A stretch of DNA of 48,037 nucleotides from Sphingobium sp. YR768 (GTDB lineage Bacteria; Pseudomonadota; Alphaproteobacteria; Sphingomonadales; Sphingomonadaceae): NCBI RefSeq assembly GCF_900111125.1, contig NZ_FOGE01000032.1:1-48037 (forward strand), in the 5' to 3' direction. Below the pieces are notes generated by a model. It worked only from the letters and a program-made list of their open reading frames with translations, was not told the origin of the DNA and did not search any database. The position numbers and the translations under genes are program-made. Every line of letters begins with the position of its first letter. The stretch's first letter is position 1. This document shows, piece by piece, positions 32,033 through 40,049 of the stretch.

Positions 32033-32090
32033 AGAGTCTGTTTGGGAATGCGCCAAAGGCGTTCTTTCGCGCATTTTTCAAACGGTCTCT
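32033..32090. repeat. Imperfect inverted repeat after the LacI gene
   Basis: AGAGTCTGTTTGGGAATGCGC (first 20 from 32033) is mirrored by GCGCATTTTTCAAACGGTCTCT ending at 32090, centred near 32061. It starts 10 bp after the LacI stop. It may end transcription or be a decayed mobile repeat. Confidence 0.5.
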
Positions 32091-32298
32091 GAGCCTTCCC
32101 GATAAGGGCAAGATTTCAACATAATAGAAGCGCCTTCGGTTCGCGACGCCCGCTCGCGTCGATCGAAGAGGAGGGCGTTTGGCCAGATTTGCCAGCCATC
32201 TATTCCCTGCATGTCCCCGGTAAGGCGGTCGTCAGACGGGCAGAGAAGCAGCAACTTTCCCCGAAAAACGCTGAGCGAACTTGCGACTCAGGTCGGTG

Positions 32299-32314
32299 TG
32301 TACTAAATAGTACA
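32299..32314. promoter_or_regulatory. Palindromic operator candidate upstream of gcd
   Basis: TGTACTAAATAGTACA: perfect 7-bp arms around AA, 95 bp before the gcd start. Length and symmetry fit a TetR-like or similar dimeric regulator. The binding protein is unknown. Confidence 0.5.
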
Positions 32315-32408
32315 TTGCGTCGTTATAGCGACGATCCGGTGATTGGGCGTTCTTGTCGACTCCAGAGCGGCACTCTCCGACGATTATAAGAGATGAAGGA
32401 GGTGCCGC

Positions 32409-34838
32409 GTGACGGGCACGAAAATGCACGGCCAGCCGCTGATCCGCGGTTGGCTGCTTCTGTTGGGGGCCGTGATTCTGGCCGCCGGACTTTTCTTTGC
32501 CATTGGCGGGGTCAAACTCGTCAGCCTGGGCGGCAGTTTCTATTTTCTGATCGCCGGCGTCGCGCTGATCGGCGCGGGCGGGCTGATCGCGCTGCGCAGG
32601 GCGAGCGGTGGCTTGCTGTTCGGCGCCGTCTTCCTGCTCACCATTTTCTGGGCCTTGTGGGAAGTGGGCTTCAGTTTCTGGCCGCTGATCTCCCGGCTGC
32701 TGGCCATTGGCGTCGGCGCGACGGTGGTGGCGCTGTCCTATCCGCTGCTGCGGCGCCGGGATGGTTCGGCGCCTGCCTGGCGGCCGGCCTTGCTGGTTGC
32801 TGCGCTGGTCGGCCTGGGGTCGATCGTCGGGGCGGCCGGCATGTTCGTGCCGCACCCGACTGTGCCGTTCGCCGGTCAGGCCGAAGCGCTGGTGCCGGTC
32901 GATCCGGCGCAGGCGCAGAAGGACTGGACCGCCTATGGCAATAGTCCGGGTGGCAGCCGTTTCGTCGCGCTCGACCAGATTACCCGCGACAATGTCGACA
33001 AGCTGAAGGTTGCCTGGACCTATCGCACCGGTGACATCGCATTGAGCGATGGCAATGGCGCAGAGGACCAGAATACGCCGTTGCAGGTTGGCGACACGTT
33101 GTTCGTCTGTACGCCGCATAACAATGTCATCGCGCTTGACGCCGATACCGGCCGCGAAAAGTGGAAGACGCTGGTCAACGCCAAGGCGTCTGTCTGGATG
33201 CGCTGCCGGGGCCTCGCCTATTTCGATGCGCATGCGCCGATCCAGCAGCCCAGCCTGCCCGGCGCGACGCCGGTGACGGCGGTGACCGTGCCGACCGGCG
33301 CTGCCTGCCAGCGCCGCATTCTGATGAACACCATCAATGCCGAACTGATCGCGCTGGATGCCGACACCGGCAAGTTCTGCTCTGACTTCGGCACCAACGG
33401 CCGGGTCGATCTGAAGGTCGGCCTCGGCAATGCGCCCGATCCCCAATATCAGCTGACCTCCGCGCCGACGCTGGCGGGCACGACCGTCGTGGTCGGTGGC
33501 CGCGTTGCCGACAATGTGCAGGTCGATATGCCCGGCGGCGTGATGCGTGGCTTCGACGTCATCAGCGGCAAGCTGCGCTGGGCCTTCGATCCGGGCAATC
33601 CGGCGATCACCGGCGCGCCCGCAGCGGGCAAGACCTATGCCCGGTCGACCCCGAACGTCTGGGCCGCCATGTCCTATGATTCGGCGTCGAACACCGTGTT
33701 CATGCCGGTCGGCAGCGCCTCGGTCGATCTCTATGGCGTCACCCGTAGTGCGCTCGATCATAGATATGGCGCGTCGATGCTGGCGCTCGACGCCACGACC
33801 GGCCGAGAGAAATGGCATTTCCAGACGGTTCATAACGATTTGTGGGACTTCGACCTGCCGATGCAGCCGAGCTTCGTCGACTTCCCCGTCGATGCGGCCC
33901 GCAAGGTGTCCGCGCTCGTCTTCGGCACCAAGGCGGGGCAGGTCTATGTGCTCGACCGCGCCACCGGCAAGCCGCTGACGCAGGTCAAGGAAGTGCCGGT
34001 GAAGCCTGCGAATATAGTGGGTGAACCCTATTCGCTGACACAGCCCAAGTCGCTGGGCATGCCGCAGATCGGCGTCGGTCCGCTGACCGAGGCGGATATG
34101 TGGGGCGCGACCCCGTTCGACCAGCTGCTCTGCCGCATCGCCTTCAAGGGTATGCGCTATGAGGGGCTGTATACGGCGCCGGGCACCGACAAGTCGCTCA
34201 GCTTCCCCGGATCGCTGGGTGGCATGAACTGGGGCGGCATTTCGACCGATCCGACCAGCGGCACCATCTTCATCAACGACATGCGCCTTGGCCTGTGGGT
34301 CCAGATGTTCCCGCAGACGGCGGCGCAGAAGGGGCAATCGGGCAGCGCTGGCGAAGCGGTGAACACCGGCATGGGCAGCGTTCCGCTGAAGGGCACGCCC
34401 TATTCGGTGGTGAAGGATCGCTTCCTGTCGGCGCTGGGCATTCCCTGTCAGGCGCCGCCCTATGGCACGCTGACCGCGATCGACCTCAAGAGCCGGGCCA
34501 TCAAGTGGCAGGTGCCGGTGGGTACGGTGCGCGACACCGGGCCGATGGGCATCCGCATGGGCCTGCCGATCCCGATCGGCATGCCGACGCTGGGCGGGAC
34601 GCTGGCGACGCAGGGCGGGCTGGTCTTCATCGCCGGTACGCAGGACTTCTACCTGCGCGCCTTCAACGCGGCGACCGGTGCGGAGGTCTGGAAAGCCCGT
34701 CTGCCGGTCGGCAGCCAGGGCGGTCCGATGAGCTACAAGTCGCCCAAAAGCGGCAAGCAATATGTGGTGGTGACGGCGGGCGGTGCGCGCCAGTCGCCTG
34801 ACCGCGGCGATTATGTGATCGCCTATACGCTGCGCTGA
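32409..34838 (+). CDS. gcd: Membrane-bound PQQ-dependent glucose dehydrogenase
   Basis: 809 residues, the usual length. The N-terminus holds about five membrane helices (residues ~12-150), the quinone-reducing anchor of this family. The rest is the periplasmic PQQ beta-propeller, starting DWTAYGNSPGGSRFVALDQIT and running through repeated tryptophan-docking strands such as GREKWKTLVN and GREKWHFQTVHNDLWDFDLP. It oxidises glucose to gluconolactone and passes electrons to ubiquinone. GTG 32409 follows a perfect AAGGAGG (32396-32402) with 6-bp spacing. An OprB porin lies next, consistent with periplasmic glucose oxidation. Confidence 0.93.
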   Translation: MTGTKMHGQPLIRGWLLLLGAVILAAGLFFAIGGVKLVSLGGSFYFLIAGVALIGAGGLIALRRASGGLLFGAVFLLTIFWALWEVGFSFWPLISRLLAIGVGATVVALSYPLLRRRDGSAPAWRPALLVAALVGLGSIVGAAGMFVPHPTVPFAGQAEALVPVDPAQAQKDWTAYGNSPGGSRFVALDQITRDNVDKLKVAWTYRTGDIALSDGNGAEDQNTPLQVGDTLFVCTPHNNVIALDADTGREKWKTLVNAKASVWMRCRGLAYFDAHAPIQQPSLPGATPVTAVTVPTGAACQRRILMNTINAELIALDADTGKFCSDFGTNGRVDLKVGLGNAPDPQYQLTSAPTLAGTTVVVGGRVADNVQVDMPGGVMRGFDVISGKLRWAFDPGNPAITGAPAAGKTYARSTPNVWAAMSYDSASNTVFMPVGSASVDLYGVTRSALDHRYGASMLALDATTGREKWHFQTVHNDLWDFDLPMQPSFVDFPVDAARKVSALVFGTKAGQVYVLDRATGKPLTQVKEVPVKPANIVGEPYSLTQPKSLGMPQIGVGPLTEADMWGATPFDQLLCRIAFKGMRYEGLYTAPGTDKSLSFPGSLGGMNWGGISTDPTSGTIFINDMRLGLWVQMFPQTAAQKGQSGSAGEAVNTGMGSVPLKGTPYSVVKDRFLSALGIPCQAPPYGTLTAIDLKSRAIKWQVPVGTVRDTGPMGIRMGLPIPIGMPTLGGTLATQGGLVFIAGTQDFYLRAFNAATGAEVWKARLPVGSQGGPMSYKSPKSGKQYVVVTAGGARQSPDRGDYVIAYTLR

Positions 34839-34844
34839 ACCCGT

Positions 34845-34871
34845 GGCGGAGCGGCCCGGCGCCGCTCCGCC
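34845..34871 (+). terminator. GC-rich hairpin between gcd and the porin gene
   Basis: A perfect 11-bp stem (GGCGGAGCGGC / GCCGCTCCGCC) with a 5-nt loop lies 6 bp after the gcd stop. No T-tract follows, so partial read-through into the porin is likely. Confidence 0.6.
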
Positions 34872-34930
34872 CGCCTATTGTCATCATTCATGTTGCCGCG
34901 CGCTGTGTTGCCGTGCGGGAGGGAGGGGCT

Positions 34931-36235
34931 TTGGCCCAGATCATTCATCCGCTGGCCCGCCTGACTGTGGCGGGGCTGTTGTCGCTCCTGCCGGTGGCGG
35001 GCGCTTTTGCGCAGGACGCCGCGCCTGCGCCGGACAAGACGGCCGCGCCGCCGCGCGAGACTTTGACGGGCGACTGGGGCGGTTTGCGTACCCGCCTGAA
35101 GCAGGCGGGGATCACGGTCCGCGCCGATTATGTGTCGGAAACCTTCTCGGCCGTGGATGGCGGCCAGCGGCGCGGCACGGCCTATACCCAGCAATTGCGC
35201 GGCGGATTCGATTTCGACATGGACCGGATTGCCGGCCTGACCGGCGGGACCGTGCATGTCACCTTCAACGACCGGCGGGGCGTGGGCATATCGTCCGATT
35301 TCGTGGGCAACCGGTTGCCGATTCAGGAGGCCGCCGGCGCCTATAATACGCGCCTGTCCGAACTCAGCTATGAACAGAATCTGGCGGATGGCCGGCTCAA
35401 TCTGCGGCTGGGTTTCTTTGCCATGGGCAATGATCTGGGCGGGATGCCGCTGGGCTGCAATTTCGTCAATGCCGCCTTCTGCGCGCATCCGCTGTCGGAA
35501 TCGGGCAATAGCGGCTGGTATAATTATCCCAATGCGCGCTGGGGTGCGGCCGTGCGCTATCGCTTGCGGCCGGACCTGGCGTTGCGGACGGGCCTGTATC
35601 AGGTCAATCCGCGCCTTAACGATCTGGACAATGGCTTCCGGCCCTTTGTCGGCGGCACGACCGGCATCCTGCTGCCGCTGGAAGTGGAATATGATCCGGG
35701 TGTCGCGCCGGGCAGCCGGGTGTTGCCCGGCCATTACAAGCTGGGCGTCTATTATGACAGTTCGCGCGCCGCCCGGCGGGGCGAGGATGGCACGCTGCGC
35801 GGCCGCTATGGCTTTTATGCGCTGGCCGACCAGATGATCCTGCGCGAAGGCAATGCCGGCCGGGGCCTGTCGATCTTCGGGCAGTTTACCGCCAATCCGG
35901 CGGCGTCGGCGCAAATTACCCATTGGTATGCGGCGGGTCTGGTCAAGATCGGCACCTTCTCAGGTCGCGATGCGGACAGCATCTCGCTGGGTATCGTGCA
36001 TGCGCAGGTCAATCCGCGTTTGCGGCGCGTAGCGGCCGAGGCGCAGGATCTTCCCGGCGGCTATGCCGCACTGCCTATGGGGGAGACGGCGATTGAACTC
36101 AGCTATGGCATCCAGTTGCGGCGCTGGCTCAGCATCCGGCCGGATTTGCAATATATTCTCGATCCCGGCGCCTTCTCCTACCGGCGGACCAATGATGCGC
36201 TGGCGCTGGGCGGCCAGGTCAAGATGCAATTCTGA
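34931..36235 (+). CDS. OprB-family carbohydrate-selective porin
   Basis: 434 residues: signal peptide (AGAFA-Q) and an OprB start (LTGDWGGLRTRLKQAGITVRADYVSE), then beta-strand-rich sequence ending in Phe (GQVKMQF). Family marks include QQLRGGFDFDMDRIAGLTGGTVHVTF and RLSELSYEQNLADGRLNLRLG. It admits glucose and related sugars through the outer membrane, feeding the gcd product next door. The TTG at 34931 follows GGAGGGAGGGG closely and begins the signal peptide; a GTG at 34913 lacks a ribosome site. Confidence 0.88.
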   Translation: MAQIIHPLARLTVAGLLSLLPVAGAFAQDAAPAPDKTAAPPRETLTGDWGGLRTRLKQAGITVRADYVSETFSAVDGGQRRGTAYTQQLRGGFDFDMDRIAGLTGGTVHVTFNDRRGVGISSDFVGNRLPIQEAAGAYNTRLSELSYEQNLADGRLNLRLGFFAMGNDLGGMPLGCNFVNAAFCAHPLSESGNSGWYNYPNARWGAAVRYRLRPDLALRTGLYQVNPRLNDLDNGFRPFVGGTTGILLPLEVEYDPGVAPGSRVLPGHYKLGVYYDSSRAARRGEDGTLRGRYGFYALADQMILREGNAGRGLSIFGQFTANPAASAQITHWYAAGLVKIGTFSGRDADSISLGIVHAQVNPRLRRVAAEAQDLPGGYAALPMGETAIELSYGIQLRRWLSIRPDLQYILDPGAFSYRRTNDALALGGQVKMQF

Positions 36236-36261
36236 CGCCCGGCATGCTTCACTCCCAGCCC

Positions 36262-36921
36262 TCAGGGATCAGCCCGGCAATAGCGCACTATATTGTCGAT
36301 GACCTGCGCCCGGCGCCGGTCGGCAGCGGCCTGACTGGTCATGTCGACGCCGAAGATGGCGTGGAAGCTGTGGCGGTTGGATATGAAGTAGAAGGCAAGC
36401 GCGCTGATCGTCATGTGCAGATCGACGGCGTCCAGTCCGGGCCGGAAGCTGCCGTCGGCGATGCCGCGATCGATCAGTGCCTGCGTCTTGGGCAGGACGA
36501 TCTCATTATGCCCTTCGGAAATTTCGCCGACATGCGGGCCGCCGCGAATATTTTCGTCCATCACCAGCCGCACCAGTTCGGGATGATGGAAATGATAGTC
36601 GAAGGTGAGGGCGGTCAGCCGTTCGAGCGCGGCGAGCGGGGGCAGGTCGCCCAGTTCGGCATCCAGTTCGGCCGATCGGATGCCGCGATAGGCTTCGGTC
36701 AGGACCGCGCGATACAGCCCGTCCTTGCTGCCGAAATGATAATAGATCATCCGCTTGGACGTCGCGGTCGCGGCCGCGATCTCATCCACGCGCGCGCCGG
36801 CAAACCCTTTTTCCGAGAAATGGCGGGTCGCGATGGCGACGATATCGCGCCGGTTCCGTTCGGTGAAATTCTGCTTGTCCACGCCTCGCTTTGCGACGGC
36901 GGGCGGCCTATTGCAATGCAC
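36262..36921 (-). CDS. TetR/AcrR-family transcriptional regulator
   Basis: 219 residues. The N-terminal HTH (IVAIATRHFSEKGFAGARVDEIAAATATSKRMIYYHFGSKDGLYRAVL) is a textbook TetR domain. The C-terminal ligand domain has a DENIRGGPHV stretch and a His-rich patch (FDYHFHHPELVRLV). It is divergent from ndh (53 bp between starts as chosen) and convergent with the porin. The start is uncertain: GTG 36921 is the longest, GTG 36882 would begin just before the HTH. The ligand is unknown; control of ndh is inference. Confidence 0.85.
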   Translation of the reverse strand: MHCNRPPAVAKRGVDKQNFTERNRRDIVAIATRHFSEKGFAGARVDEIAAATATSKRMIYYHFGSKDGLYRAVLTEAYRGIRSAELDAELGDLPPLAALERLTALTFDYHFHHPELVRLVMDENIRGGPHVGEISEGHNEIVLPKTQALIDRGIADGSFRPGLDAVDLHMTISALAFYFISNRHSFHAIFGVDMTSQAAADRRRAQVIDNIVRYCRADP

Positions 36922-36974
36922 AACCGGTGCGTCGGCGATCGATGCGCCGGCCCGTCGATCGAGGAGGAATGTGC

Positions 36975-38294
36975 GTGATCCCCGACAAGAAAACCCAGAT
37001 CGTCATCGTCGGTGGCGGTGCAGCAGGGCTGGAACTCGCACGCAAGCTGGGCGCCCGCTATGGGCGCAAGCGGCATGACATCATCCTGATCGATCGCAAC
37101 CGCACCCATATCTGGAAGCCGCTGCTGCATGAGGTGGCGACCGGATCGCTGGACGCCAGCCTGGACGAGGTCGGCTATCGCAGCCACTGCCACCGCTGGG
37201 GCTATCGCTATCTGTACGGCACGCTGCAAAGCATCGATCGTGGTGCGCAGCGCGTGCATATTGCGCCGGTGTTCGATCCCAAGGGGCGTGAAGTGGTGCG
37301 CGCCCATTCGGTGCGCTATGATTATCTGGTGCTGGCCTATGGCTCCGTCACCAATGATTTCGGTACGCCCGGCGTGGCCGACAATTGCCTGTTTCTTGAC
37401 AGCCGGGCGCAGGCGGACGGTTTCCGCGACCAGTTGCTCGACCACTGCCTGCGCGTGTCGCGCGCCATGTCGGCTGACCCGGCATCGGATGCGCGGGTGC
37501 GGATCGCCATCGTCGGCGGTGGCGCGACGGGGGTCGAGCTGGCGGCGGAACTCTATAATGCGGCGGACGCGCTGGGCTATTATGGGCTGGAGGTGTTCGA
37601 TCGCAAGCGGCTGGATGTGACGCTGCTGGAAGCGGGGCCGCGCATCCTGCCCGCCTTGCCCGATCGACTGGCCGACGCCGCGCGCGAGGAACTGGAAGTG
37701 CTGGGCGTCAAGGTGCGCGCCGGTGTGGCCGTGACCGCTTCCACGCCGGAGGGTATGGAGACGAAGGATGGCGGTTTCGTTGCCGCCGATCTTCAGGTCT
37801 GGGCCGCGGGCGTCAAGGCCGCGCCGATCCGGGACGGGCTGGACGGTCTGGAACTGTCCCGCGCCGGTCAGGTGATCGTGCGGCCGACGCTTCAGAGTCT
37901 GGCGGACGACCGGGTTTTCGCGATGGGCGATTGCGCGTCCTACACGCCCGAAGAGGCGGAGCGGCCGATCCCGCCGCGTGCGCAGGCCGCGCATCAGATG
38001 GCGGACACTGTGTTCGCCAATCTCGGCCGACTGATGGCGGGCCGGTCGCTACAGGGCTTCGCCTACAAGGATCATGGGTCGCTGGTGTCGCTCAGCCGCT
38101 ATTCGACGGTGGGATCGCTGATGGGCAAGCTGGTCGGCGGCCGCATGGCGGTGGAAGGGCGGCTGGCCCGCTTCGTCTATATGTCGCTCTATCGCATGCA
38201 CCTGCTCGCCGTGCATGGCTGGGTGCGTGGGCCGGCGCTGATCGTGGTCAGCCATATCAATCGCATCGTGCGGCCGCGCCTGAAACTGCATTGA
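36975..38294 (+). CDS. ndh: Type II NADH dehydrogenase (NDH-2)
   Basis: 439 residues closely following E. coli Ndh. An FAD-binding start (IVIVGGGAAGLELARKLG), IDRNRTHIWKPLLHEVATGSLD, an NADH-binding motif (IAIVGGGATGVELAAELYNA), FAMGDCAS, PPRAQAAHQMA and the tail RPRLKLH are all present. It passes electrons from NADH to quinone without pumping protons, at the inner face of the membrane. A strong GAGGAGG (36961-36967) sits 7 bp before GTG 36975; an ATG at 36969 is too close to it. It is divergent from a TetR regulator. Confidence 0.92.
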   Translation: MIPDKKTQIVIVGGGAAGLELARKLGARYGRKRHDIILIDRNRTHIWKPLLHEVATGSLDASLDEVGYRSHCHRWGYRYLYGTLQSIDRGAQRVHIAPVFDPKGREVVRAHSVRYDYLVLAYGSVTNDFGTPGVADNCLFLDSRAQADGFRDQLLDHCLRVSRAMSADPASDARVRIAIVGGGATGVELAAELYNAADALGYYGLEVFDRKRLDVTLLEAGPRILPALPDRLADAAREELEVLGVKVRAGVAVTASTPEGMETKDGGFVAADLQVWAAGVKAAPIRDGLDGLELSRAGQVIVRPTLQSLADDRVFAMGDCASYTPEEAERPIPPRAQAAHQMADTVFANLGRLMAGRSLQGFAYKDHGSLVSLSRYSTVGSLMGKLVGGRMAVEGRLARFVYMSLYRMHLLAVHGWVRGPALIVVSHINRIVRPRLKLH

Positions 38295-38460
38295 GGGTTT
38301 TGCGAAACGGTTCCGTCAACGCCCCGTGCGATGGTGCCGGATCGACCTGTGCCGTGGCGGTGGCAGGACCGAAAATATAGCATGTCGGCGCTCTGACCGG
38401 GGGCGGGCGCATCCTGCCACGACCCGTCGATCTGGCCTGCGATATCGAAATCGGTTTGTT

Positions 38461-38487
38461 GTCATTCGATTGCAATGACCTGGTCAT
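38461..38487. promoter_or_regulatory. Overlapping palindromes upstream of the second FecI gene
   Basis: GTCATT (38461-38466) pairs with AATGAC (38474-38479). Overlapping it is ATGACC-T-GGTCAT (38475-38487). They lie 36-62 bp before the FecI start and could be operator sites. A Fur role is possible but the match is weak. Confidence 0.35.
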
Positions 38488-38522
38488 GAAACTGACCATT
38501 GCGGCGCATAATCGCCCTGTTC

Positions 38523-39029
38523 ATGGGCGATCATTCCATCGAACAGACGCATATGCCATCGCGGGGCCTGTGGGCGGGCTGGAGCAGCCTGCTGGCGCAG
38601 GTCGAGCGGTTGACCCGTCGCACCGACAGCGAGGATATGTTGCACGATGCTTATGTGCGTATGGCAGCCCGCGTCGATCGTCCGGATAATGAGGAAGCCT
38701 TTCTGGTTCGCGCCGCCGTCAATCGGGCGCGCGACAGCTATCGGCGGGAAAAGGTGCGGGGCGTATCGGCCGGGGACGATGCGATTGGCATGCTGCGCGA
38801 CGGCGCGCCTTTGCAGGATGAAGCGCTGATGGCGCAGGCCCGGCTCCGGCGGGTATCGGAAGGGATCGACCGCCTGCCGCCGCGGACCCGCGAGGTGTTC
38901 CTGCTCCAGCGGATCGACAATCTCAAATATCGCGAGATTGCCGAGCGGCTTGAAATAAGCCAGAGCGCGGTGGAGAAGCATATGGCCAGGGCAATGACCT
39001 TCCTTGGCGAATGGACGAAGGATTGGTGA
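38523..39029 (+). CDS. FecI-like ECF sigma factor (phosphatase/TBDR locus)
   Basis: 168 residues. Region 2 (LTRRTDSEDMLHDAYVRM ... EEAFLVRAAVNRARDSYRRE) and region 4 (LPPRTREVFLLQRIDNLKYREIAERLEISQSAVEKHMARAM) are those of FecI sigma factors. It shows only family-level similarity to the sigma of the heme locus. It overlaps the FecR gene by 4 bp (GTGA), so the two are translationally coupled. Start choice among TTG 38499, ATG 38523 and ATG 38553 is open because none has a strong ribosome site. Confidence 0.88.
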   Translation: MGDHSIEQTHMPSRGLWAGWSSLLAQVERLTRRTDSEDMLHDAYVRMAARVDRPDNEEAFLVRAAVNRARDSYRREKVRGVSAGDDAIGMLRDGAPLQDEALMAQARLRRVSEGIDRLPPRTREVFLLQRIDNLKYREIAERLEISQSAVEKHMARAMTFLGEWTKDW

Positions 39030-39961
39030 GCCCCGACATGTCCGGTGAGCGCCCTTTACCCCGGACCGCTGCCGAGTGGATTGCAAGGCTGAATGCGGAC
39101 GGACGGACGACGGAAGACGAGCGGGCCTTTCGCGCCTGGATCGCCGCCGACGCTGCGCATGCGGCCGATTTCGAACGCGCGACCGATATCTGGGCGATGG
39201 TGCCCGGCACCGACGCGCTGACGCGCCCAGCAACCGTGCCGCCCAAGCAGCTACTGTCGCGGCGCCGGGTGCTGGTCGCTTGCGCCGGCACGCTGGTCGT
39301 GGGCGGCGGCGGCATGGCGATGATGCAGACGGCCATGGCTGGCACCCGCTATCGCACGGATGTCGGCGAGCAGCGCCGGGTTGCGCTGGCTGAAGGGTCT
39401 TTGCTGTTCCTGGATACCGATACGGACGTGCGCGTGCTGGCAAGTGCCCGGCGTCGGCGCCTGTGGCTGGATCGGGGGCGCGTGGCGCTGACCGTCAAAC
39501 GCGCGGAGACGCCCTTTTCGATCGATGCTGGTAAGGGGCAGTTTGTCGCTGATACGGGTCTGTTCGATTTGCGTCGCGATAGCGATGATGCGCTGGCGAT
39601 GATGGCGGTGGCCGGGCGAGCGGAAGTAGCGATGGCGGGCGCACCGCACAGCCTTTCCGCCGGCCAGCGTATCCGCGCCGATATCGCCCAGACCGTGCAG
39701 ATCGATCGCCCCGATGTGGAGGCGACGCAGGCCTGGCAGAGCGGCCGGGCCGCCTTTCATGACGACCGGCTGGATGAAGTGGCGGCGGAGGCCAATCGCT
39801 ATAGCCTGACCCGGCTGGTCATTGCCGATCCCCACACGGCCACCCTGCGGGTCAGCGGCATGTATCGCATGGGTGATAATGTCGCGCTCGGTCAGGCGCT
39901 GTCGCAATTGCTGTCTGTGCCGGTTCGGCAAGTCGGGGACCGGGTGTTGCTGGGCGGCTGA
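39026..39961 (+). CDS. FecR-family regulator (phosphatase/TBDR locus)
   Basis: 311 residues. The N-terminus (TAAEWIARLNADGRTTEDERAFRAWIAADAAHAADFERATDIW) is the sigma-binding part of FecR. One membrane segment follows (RRRVLVACAGTLVVGGGGMAMM), preceded by three Arg. The periplasmic FecR domain and STN-like end (GMYRMGDNVALGQALSQLLSVPVRQVGDRVLLGG) come last. It should sense the STN domain of the receptor encoded next. GTG 39026 overlaps the sigma stop and follows GAAGGA; ATG 39011 and ATG 39038 are alternatives. Confidence 0.87.
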   Translation: MSPDMSGERPLPRTAAEWIARLNADGRTTEDERAFRAWIAADAAHAADFERATDIWAMVPGTDALTRPATVPPKQLLSRRRVLVACAGTLVVGGGGMAMMQTAMAGTRYRTDVGEQRRVALAEGSLLFLDTDTDVRVLASARRRRLWLDRGRVALTVKRAETPFSIDAGKGQFVADTGLFDLRRDSDDALAMMAVAGRAEVAMAGAPHSLSAGQRIRADIAQTVQIDRPDVEATQAWQSGRAAFHDDRLDEVAAEANRYSLTRLVIADPHTATLRVSGMYRMGDNVALGQALSQLLSVPVRQVGDRVLLGG

Positions 39962-40008
39962 AAAAAATTCGTGATGCCGGGGTGGGGTAATAGCCCGCCA
40001 GCGCGTCG
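39961..40008 (+). promoter_or_regulatory. Candidate FecI-type promoter of the second STN receptor
   Basis: A7TTCG (39961-39971, the first A being the last base of the fecR stop), GGGGT (39979-39983) and CGTC (40004-40007). The A7TTCG word is identical to that before the heme receptor and the GGGGT-to-CGTC distance differs by one base. The core reads GGGGTGGGGT instead of GGGGTTAGGG, perhaps reflecting a different sigma. Confidence 0.5.
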
Positions 40009-40049
40009 GGGAGGCGCGGCGCCACTGCCGCTGTCCACGGGGGATTATC

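Larger units (their letters stand above)
32024..32408. other. Intergenic region before gcd
   Basis: 385 bp without a gene. It contains an imperfect inverted repeat (32033-32090), a second weak hairpin around 32130-32170 (CTTCG...GCGACGC / GCGTCGA...CGAAG), a 16-bp palindrome (32299-32314) and, just after it, CGTCG-TTATAG-CGACG (32318-32333). Confidence 0.5.

Noticed and set aside
32033..32090. Terminal inverted repeat of an insertion sequence
   Set aside because: The arms are imperfect, close together and enclose no transposase, and no target duplication is evident.
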